From contig JAUXFU010000013.1 in assembly GCA_030622705.1 (NCBI GenBank), positions 1 to 10,975 on the forward strand: DNA of 10,975 nucleotides, in the 5' to 3' direction. The stretch is from Candidatus Omnitrophota bacterium. GTDB taxonomy: Bacteria > Omnitrophota > Koll11 > Gygaellales > JAHJCI01. Positions 6,452-10,975 of this stretch are shown piece by piece; the stretch's first letter is position 1; every line of letters begins with the position of its first letter. The notes under the pieces are model-generated. The model worked only from the letters and a program-made list of their open reading frames with translations. It made no database searches and was not told the origin of the DNA. Both the position numbers and the translations under genes were made by a program.

Positions 6452-7693
6452 TTATTTGAATCTTTTTACAATGAGAGTAGCATTATGCCCGCCAAAACCC
6501 AGGGAATTAGACATAACTGCATTTACAGCGGCTTTACGGGCAAGATTAGGAACGTAATCCAGGTCGCAATCAGGATCAGGATATTCATAATTTATGGTAG
6601 GCGGGACGATACTGTGCTTAATGGCAAGACAGCTAATTACAAGCTCTACTCCGCCGGCGGCGCCCAATAGATGTCCGAGCATTGACTTAGTAGAACTAAT
6701 CATCACCTTCTTCGCGTAAACTCCAAATGCCTTTTTTATCGCCATAGTTTCAGTCTTATCGTTCAGTTTCGTTGAGGTTCCGTGGGCATTGATATAACTT
6801 ATATCCCCGGGATTCATCCCTGCGTCTCGCAAGGCTAACTCCATTGCCCGCGTAGCTCCCCGTGCTTGCGGATCGGGCGCAGTTATATGATAGGCATCAC
6901 ATGACATCCCATAACCAACCACCTCCGCGTAGATATTTGCTTTTCTTTTGATTGCATGATCCAAAGACTCCAACACTACAACCCCCGCGCCCTCAGACAT
7001 AATAAAACCATCTCGCTGTTTATCAAAGGGCCGACTTGCCTTTTGCGGCTCGTCATTTCTGCAGGAAAGCGCACGAACAGAGCAAAAACCGGCTACCGCT
7101 AATGGCACAATGGCACTCTCTGTCCCCCCGGTAATCATTATATCGGCATCACCTCGTTCAATAATCCTAGAAGCATCTCCGATAGCATGAGAACCGGAAG
7201 CGCAAGCTGTAACCACACAAAAATTAGGCCCTTTAAAACCAAAAGTAATCGCCACCAATCCGGAGGCCTCATTAACAATTAACTTAGGAATTAAAAATGG
7301 AGAAACCTTTGATGGGCCACTCTTTAAAAAAACCTTATGTTCTTTCTCGATAATCTGCAAACTCCCGATACCTGAACCGATTACAACTCCAATCCGCTCA
7401 CAATTCTCTTTATCTAGGGCTAAATTAGCATCCTCTACTGCCTGTTTTGAAGCCGCAACCGCGTACTGAACAAATTGCTCCATACGGCGCGCATCGTGCG
7501 GCGCAATAGCATAATCCTGCGGATTAAACTGCTTTACCTCTCCGGCTATCCGGCTATCGAATTCTGCGGCGTCAAAAGAGGTAATCTTACCAATTCCGGA
7601 TTTACCCTCGACTAACCCCTTCCATAGATCAGACACATTATTACCCAAAGGAGAAATCGCACCTAACCCGGTTACCACAACCCTGTTGCTCAT
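6452..7693 (-). CDS. fabF: Beta-ketoacyl-ACP synthase II
   Basis: Condenses malonyl-ACP with a growing acyl-ACP in fatty-acid elongation; cytoplasmic. The 413-residue protein matches the usual length of about 412. It has the catalytic triad Cys164 (TACASGSHA), His304 (NAHGTST) and His341 (LGHLLGAAG), Lys336 (STKSMLG) and the gating GFGGHN (399-404). The ATG at 7693 is preferred because homology starts there ([11 protein letters not shown]) and AGGGGA lies 9 nt upstream. The in-frame ATG at 7735 sits inside a leader hairpin and would add 14 residues with no homology. It lies 128 bp after acpP, with a terminator-like hairpin and a leader hairpin between, so its expression may be set apart from that of acpP. 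leuC follows after 60 bp. Confidence 0.96.
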   Translation of the reverse strand: MSNRVVVTGLGAISPLGNNVSDLWKGLVEGKSGIGKITSFDAAEFDSRIAGEVKQFNPQDYAIAPHDARRMEQFVQYAVAASKQAVEDANLALDKENCERIGVVIGSGIGSLQIIEKEHKVFLKSGPSKVSPFLIPKLIVNEASGLVAITFGFKGPNFCVVTACASGSHAIGDASRIIERGDADIMITGGTESAIVPLAVAGFCSVRALSCRNDEPQKASRPFDKQRDGFIMSEGAGVVVLESLDHAIKRKANIYAEVVGYGMSCDAYHITAPDPQARGATRAMELALRDAGMNPGDISYINAHGTSTKLNDKTETMAIKKAFGVYAKKVMISSTKSMLGHLLGAAGGVELVISCLAIKHSIVPPTINYEYPDPDCDLDYVPNLARKAAVNAVMSNSLGFGGHNATLIVKRFK

Positions 7694-7702
7694 AATCTTG
7701 TT

Positions 7703-7708
7703 TCCCCT
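7703..7708 (-). promoter_or_regulatory. Ribosome binding site of fabF
   Basis: AGGGGA on the sense strand, 9 nt before the ATG at 7693. It supports this start over the ATG at 7735 and lies just downstream of the leader hairpin. Confidence 0.6.
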
Positions 7709-7711
7709 AAC

Positions 7712-7750
7712 ATTAATTGGGGTTAAATTCATCATTTAATCCCAATTAAT
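7712..7750 (-). promoter_or_regulatory. Long hairpin in the fabF leader
   Basis: ATTAATTGGG (7712-7721) pairs perfectly with CCCAATTAAT (7741-7750). Inside, TTAAAT (7723-7728) pairs with ATTTAA (7734-7739) over a 5-nt loop, with one mismatch between the two stems. In the fabF mRNA it ends 3 nt before the ribosome binding site. As DNA it could also be an operator with 10-bp half-sites. The sequence does not look like the Firmicutes FapR box. Function is not known. Confidence 0.55.
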
Positions 7751-7758
7751 CTGGGGGT

Positions 7759-7788
7759 AAAAATTTGCCCCGTATTCAGCGGGGCAAA
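7759..7788 (-). terminator. Terminator-like hairpin between acpP and fabF
   Basis: Read in the direction of transcription, TTTGCCCCG (7788-7780) pairs with CGGGGCAAA (7772-7764) over a 7-nt loop, giving a 9-bp GC-rich stem. Five T follow (complement of 7759-7763) and then ACC. This is the form of a weak intrinsic terminator. It lies 33 nt after the acpP stop and could make a separate abundant acpP transcript with partial read-through into fabF and leu genes. Confidence 0.6.
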
Positions 7789-7821
7789 AATCTTAACCTG
7801 TTGTCCTATCAACTAACCAAT

Positions 7822-8061
7822 TTACTTATTCGCAGTTTTCTCTTCAATGTATTTAACTGCATCGCCGACGGTAGACATCTTTTCTGCGTCCTCATCGGGT
7901 ATTTCAATTCCGAATTCCTCTTCTAAGGCCATAACCAACTCCACAGTATCCAAAGAATCGGCTCCTAAATCATCAATAAATGATGCTGTCGGAGTTACCT
8001 CTTCAGGCTTTACTCCTAATTGCTCAGCAATTATTGACTTAACTTTTTCTTCTGCTGCCAT
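7822..8061 (-). CDS. acpP: Acyl carrier protein
   Basis: The small acidic carrier that holds acyl chains on a 4'-phosphopantetheine arm during fatty-acid synthesis. The 79-residue protein has the full motif [21 protein letters not shown], with Ser36 as the phosphopantetheine site, and an acidic helix II typical of partner docking. Length matches the usual 77-80. The start has the strongest ribosome site in the window (GAGGAGG, 4 nt spacing), as expected for a highly expressed protein. It follows fabG by 171 bp, of which 162 are repeat element copy B. A terminator-like hairpin follows the stop. fabG-acpP-fabF order is widely conserved. Confidence 0.97.
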   Translation of the reverse strand: MAAEEKVKSIIAEQLGVKPEEVTPTASFIDDLGADSLDTVELVMALEEEFGIEIPDEDAEKMSTVGDAVKYIEEKTANK

Positions 8062-8065
8062 TTTT

Positions 8066-8072
8066 CCTCCTC
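8066..8072 (-). promoter_or_regulatory. Strong ribosome binding site of acpP
   Basis: GAGGAGG on the sense strand, 4 nt before the ATG. It lies immediately outside the end of repeat element copy B, so the insertion left it intact. Confidence 0.8.
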
Positions 8073-8073
8073 A

Positions 8074-8235
8074 AATGAGCACATAACTTATGGAGGCGAT
8101 AACCGACATAAGTTATAAAGTGCGAATTTGACCCTTGACATTTTACTTAAATCACTTTTTCGCTAAAAAATGTCAAGGGTAAGTTCGGACAGATAAGTTA
8201 TGTTCGCTTCGCTCCATAACTTATGTCCTCACTTA
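8074..8235 (-). repeat. 162-bp palindromic repeat element, copy B (fabG-acpP gap)
   Basis: The second copy of the element at 4235-4396, with the same length and the same orientation relative to the flanking genes. It spans from the fabG stop codon (8233-8235) to 2 nt short of the acpP ribosome site. The middle hairpin (8131-8180, 14-bp stem ACCCTTGACATTTT with its complement) is identical to copy A. The third hairpin differs at one base (8192, G for C), which shortens its stem to 10 bp. The loop of the first hairpin (8093-8106) is largely different from copy A and one base shorter, with a compensating extra A at about 8117-8119. Conserved stems with a variable loop suggest that structure matters, or that the loop is simply free to drift. 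Confidence 0.9.
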
Positions 8236-8976
8236 AACCATACCTCCATCCACTATTATTGTTTGCCCCGTAATGTAATTTGCCTCTTGAGAAGCCAAAA
8301 ACAAACACGCGTTTGCTACATCCACAGGTTTACCAAACCGCCTCAAGGCAATCTCCTCAAGCAACTTACCCCTTATCTCCCCGGGCAGTTTTTCGGTCAT
8401 CCGGGTCTGAATAAAGCCGGGCGCAACTGCATTAACATTTATATTGCGCGAACCTAATTCTTTTGCTGTTGTTTTTGTAAGAGCGATTATACCTGCTTTT
8501 GAAGCTGAATAATTTGCCTGACCGGCATTACCAATCAGTCCGATAATTGAGGCAATATTAATTATCTTGCCTGTCTTTTGTTTCAGCATTACCCGGGAAA
8601 CGGCTTTAGTGCAATAAAATACACCGGTAAGATTTACCTTTATTACCATTTCCCAATCAGCCTCACCCATTCTTAAGATAAGATTATCGCGGGTGATGCC
8701 GGCATTGTTAATTAATATATCAATCTTTTTAAACTTGTCAAGAATTTTATTTATTACGCCTTGAACCTTAGGGAATTGCGTAACATCTAATTCCTCTGCT
8801 TCGGCTTTCCTGCCCATAGCCTCAATTTCCTGCTTTACCTTTGCTGCCTGTTCAACATTGACATCTGCGACAATTATATCTGCCCCTTCTCTTGCAAAGG
8901 TTAAACAAATCTGATAGCCAATCCCCTGAGCTGCGCCAGTAACCAAAACTACCTTATCTTTAAATTTCATTGCCAT
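8233..8976 (-). CDS. fabG: 3-oxoacyl-ACP reductase
   Basis: NADPH-dependent reduction of 3-ketoacyl-ACP in each elongation cycle. The classical short-chain dehydrogenase has the cofactor loop TGAAQGIG (13-20), NNAG (90-93), and the catalytic tetrad Asn115, Ser143, Tyr156 and Lys160 (YSASK), and ends in GGMV as FabG proteins do. With the start at 8976 it has 247 residues, the family's length. GGAAGAA just before that ATG supports it weakly. The ATG at 8970 (MKFKDK) is an equally possible start, and the longer frame to 9012 is unlikely. The gene overlaps the fabD end by 17 nt, which indicates translational coupling. Its TAA stop is shared with the first bases of repeat element copy B. Confidence 0.95.
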   Translation of the reverse strand: MAMKFKDKVVLVTGAAQGIGYQICLTFAREGADIIVADVNVEQAAKVKQEIEAMGRKAEAEELDVTQFPKVQGVINKILDKFKKIDILINNAGITRDNLILRMGEADWEMVIKVNLTGVFYCTKAVSRVMLKQKTGKIINIASIIGLIGNAGQANYSASKAGIIALTKTTAKELGSRNINVNAVAPGFIQTRMTEKLPGEIRGKLLEEIALRRFGKPVDVANACLFLASQEANYITGQTIIVDGGMV

Positions 8977-9892
8977 TTCTTCCACCCCCGGCAACATCCT
9001 CTCTGCTCTCAATACTTATCACCTTTACAGCCGGATCGATTTTGCGGATTAATCCTTTTAACACCCTACCCGGCCCAATCTCGAAGAATCTATTCACCCC
9101 CTGCCCTATCATAAATCTTACTGATTTCTCCCAAAAAACCGAACCGGTTAGCTGTTGAATTAAGTTTTCTCTTATTTCATCAGGTGTGCCTACGGGTAAA
9201 GCAGTAACGTTACTGACTACGGTAATCTTGGGTTTCTCTATATTTATATTATTTATCGCGCTTGCAAGTTTTTGACCTGCTAATTCCATTAAACAAGAAT
9301 GAAATGCCCCACTTACCCCCAAACCAATAGCCCGTTTTGCTCCATGAGCTAAAGCTAAACTATTAGCCTTATCCACTGCCTGTGTTTCGCCGCTGATAAC
9401 CACCTGGCCCGGACAGTTCAAATTCGCGATCTGTGCTCCTGATTCCAGAATAATCGATTCTAATTTATCTAATCCCAATCCTAAGATACAAGACATTTTA
9501 CCGGGCTTTTTAGCTGCCGCCTCATCCATAGCCCTTGCCCGGAGAGCAACAAGAGAAAGGCCATCCTCAAAAGTCATAGCCCCCGCCGCAACCAAAGCAG
9601 TATATTCACCCAAGCTTAAACCTGCCGTATAACAAGCACGAGGTGTAGAACCACAGGCACAAAATGCCTCCAGGGCCGCGACGCTCACAGTAAATATTGC
9701 CGGCTGACAATTTACCGTTTGCGTTAACTCTTCATCCGGACCGTTAAAACATAATTTAGTAAGTGGAAAATCTAATATACTGTCTGCCGCATCAAAAATT
9801 CTTTTGCTTTCAGGAAAAGATTCATACAAATCCTTACCCATACCCGTATATTGGGATCCCTGCCCGGGAAATACGAACGCAACTCGTTCCAT
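8960..9892 (-). CDS. fabD: Malonyl-CoA:ACP transacylase
   Basis: Transfers malonyl from CoA to ACP, supplying extender units to FabH and FabF. The 310-residue protein, typical of the family, has the N-terminal FPGQGSQ (8-14), nucleophile Ser93 in GLSLGE, carboxylate-binding Arg118, catalytic His199 in GAFHS, and FFEIGPGRVLKGL near the C-terminus. The start at 9892 gives MERVAFVFPGQGSQ, as expected. No Shine-Dalgarno is seen, and part of the AUG lies in a predicted hairpin with sequence at 9925-9936. fabH is 57 bp upstream and fabG overlaps downstream. The C-terminal tail SREDVAGGGRNGNEI is read through the fabG start region. Confidence 0.95.
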   Translation of the reverse strand: MERVAFVFPGQGSQYTGMGKDLYESFPESKRIFDAADSILDFPLTKLCFNGPDEELTQTVNCQPAIFTVSVAALEAFCACGSTPRACYTAGLSLGEYTALVAAGAMTFEDGLSLVALRARAMDEAAAKKPGKMSCILGLGLDKLESIILESGAQIANLNCPGQVVISGETQAVDKANSLALAHGAKRAIGLGVSGAFHSCLMELAGQKLASAINNINIEKPKITVVSNVTALPVGTPDEIRENLIQQLTGSVFWEKSVRFMIGQGVNRFFEIGPGRVLKGLIRKIDPAVKVISIESREDVAGGGRNGNEI

Positions 9893-9936
9893 TGTTATAT
9901 TGATTCGAGAATAAAACGGTATGACAATGTAACAAT
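9891..9936 (-). promoter_or_regulatory. Inverted repeat over the fabD start codon
   Basis: ATTGTTATATTG (9891-9902) and CAATGTAACAAT (9925-9936) are inverted repeats with one mismatch in 12, separated by 22 nt. In mRNA the stem would include the first two bases of the fabD AUG, and no Shine-Dalgarno is visible. It could limit fabD initiation or simply be another AT-rich palindrome. Confidence 0.4.
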
Positions 9937-9949
9937 TTAATCCTAATTT

Positions 9950-10927
9950 TTACCACTTGATAACGCATGCCCCCCAAACCAATCCACCGCCAAAGGCATC
10001 AATAAGTACAATATTCCCCTTTTTAATACAGCCGGATTTTATTGCTTCGCAAAGCGCAATTGCCGTTGATGCTGAAGACATATTGCCGTATTTATCGATA
10101 TTAAGATAAATCTTCTCTTGAGATATGCCCAATTTATTCGCCATACTCATTAATATGCGCACATTTGCCTGATGCGGAATAACCCAATCTACATCCTTGC
10201 TCTCAAGCCCGGCAAGTTTAATCGCCTCCCGAGCCGAATTAACCATAATCTTAACTGCCAATTTATAGAGTTCGTTACCACGCATCTTAATATAATGCAA
10301 ACGATTATCTATACTTTTATGAGTAGCGGGAATTCGCGAACCGCCACCCGGCAACATTAATAGGTCGCTTAAAGTGCCATCGCTGCCTAAATATGTTGAG
10401 ATAATTCCGCCTGATGCAACCGGAGCCAACACTGCGGCTCCCGCACCATCGCCAAATAACACACAGGTATTTCTATCCTGCCAGTCGGTAATCGAAGAAA
10501 GAACCTCACTACCAACAATCAAGGCATTCTTATAGGTACCACACAAGAGAAATTGCTGAGCGGTAACCAATGCATAAACAAATCCGGAGCAAGCTGCCGA
10601 AACATCAAAACTAGCAGCCTTCTTTGCCCCTAAACCTCTCTGCAGAAAACAAGCCGTAGAAGGAAACTCCATATCAGGAGTAATTGTAGCCACAATAATC
10701 AAATCTAAATCCTCAGCTAAAATTCCCGCATCCTCCAGGGCTTCCTTGGCCGCATTTATCGCTAAATCGCTTGATGCCTGACCATCAGAGACCAAATGAC
10801 GCGTTTTTATACCCGTACGCGTAGTAATCCACTCATCCGAAGTATCTACCATCTTCTCTAAATCATTATTACTTAAGATCTTTTCGGGTAAATACTTTCC
10901 AACTCCGATTATTCCTACTTTTTTCAT
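9950..10927 (-). CDS. fabH: Beta-ketoacyl-ACP synthase III
   Basis: Starts fatty-acid synthesis by condensing acetyl-CoA (or a branched acyl-CoA) with malonyl-ACP. The 325-residue protein has the catalytic triad Cys113 (SAACSGF), His252 (PHQAN) and Asn282 (YGNMSSAS). It also has the DEWITTRTGI segment (31-40), GDGAGAAVL (159-167) and a C-terminal FGGGLVWGA. Start and length agree with the family. No Shine-Dalgarno precedes the ATG. The 48 bp upstream contain a small inverted repeat (CAGATA/TATCTG, 10937-10957) but no gene is visible before the window edge. In many genomes plsX or rpmF-plsX lies there; whether it does here cannot be seen. Substrate chain preference cannot be read from these motifs. 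Confidence 0.96.
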   Translation of the reverse strand: MKKVGIIGVGKYLPEKILSNNDLEKMVDTSDEWITTRTGIKTRHLVSDGQASSDLAINAAKEALEDAGILAEDLDLIIVATITPDMEFPSTACFLQRGLGAKKAASFDVSAACSGFVYALVTAQQFLLCGTYKNALIVGSEVLSSITDWQDRNTCVLFGDGAGAAVLAPVASGGIISTYLGSDGTLSDLLMLPGGGSRIPATHKSIDNRLHYIKMRGNELYKLAVKIMVNSAREAIKLAGLESKDVDWVIPHQANVRILMSMANKLGISQEKIYLNIDKYGNMSSASTAIALCEAIKSGCIKKGNIVLIDAFGGGLVWGACVIKW

Positions 10928-10975
10928 TTATAGTTTACAGATAATTAAGTTATATCTGAGGTTAACTTGATATTG

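Noticed and set aside
7694..7735. Longer FabF start at 7735
   Set aside because: The ATG lies inside the leader hairpin; the start at 7693 has AGGGGA upstream and matches the family N-terminus.
4235..8235. The two 162-bp repeats as ends of a composite transposon or a CRISPR pair
   Set aside because: The segment between them holds only leu and fab housekeeping genes in conserved order, no transposase is present, and there are no regularly spaced short repeats with spacers.
8977..9012. Longer FabG start at 9012
   Set aside because: It would give 12 unrelated N-terminal residues and a 53-nt overlap with fabD; family length and motif position fit 8976 or 8970.

Overview
The window carries two blocks that converge near position 2100. 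On the left, the plus strand holds the 3' end of a DUF58-family gene (cut by the window edge) and a gene for a polytopic TgpA-like membrane protein. From the right edge to about 2127, nine minus-strand genes run in one direction with small gaps: fabH, fabD, fabG, acpP, fabF, leuC, leuD, leuB and asd. The first five are the core of type II fatty-acid synthesis (initiation, malonyl loading, ketoreduction, carrier protein, elongation). The next three are isopropylmalate isomerase (two subunits) and an isopropylmalate dehydrogenase-type enzyme of leucine synthesis. The last makes aspartate semialdehyde for Lys/Thr/Met and diaminopimelate. leuA, fabZ, fabI/K and acc genes are not in the window.

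The organism is a bacterium with moderate to low GC and standard use of TGA as stop. Strong Shine-Dalgarno sequences are few. The leuC-leuD-leuB-asd and fabH-fabD-fabG-acpP-fabF orders are each widespread; joining them end to end is less usual. The archaeal-type LeuC/LeuD, the IDH-like motifs of LeuB and the many intergenic palindromes and heptanucleotide repeats would fit an uncultured lineage such as Omnitrophota. That placement is only an impression and no marker gene here settles it.

The most notable content lies between the genes. A 162-bp element with imperfect terminal inverted repeats and three predicted hairpins occurs twice (4235-4396 and 8074-8235), each time filling the gap between two co-oriented genes and in the same orientation relative to transcription. 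A different AT-rich palindrome of about 130 bp fills the leuC-leuD gap. A pair of 7-bp-stem hairpins fills the fabF-leuC gap, and a terminator-like hairpin plus a long leader hairpin fill the acpP-fabF gap. Short tandem heptanucleotide arrays lie inside asd, inside leuC and in the leuC-leuD gap; the two in genes coincide with peptide insertions. The window therefore looks like ordinary housekeeping operons colonised by several families of small non-coding repeats. I see no defence, phage or CRISPR system.
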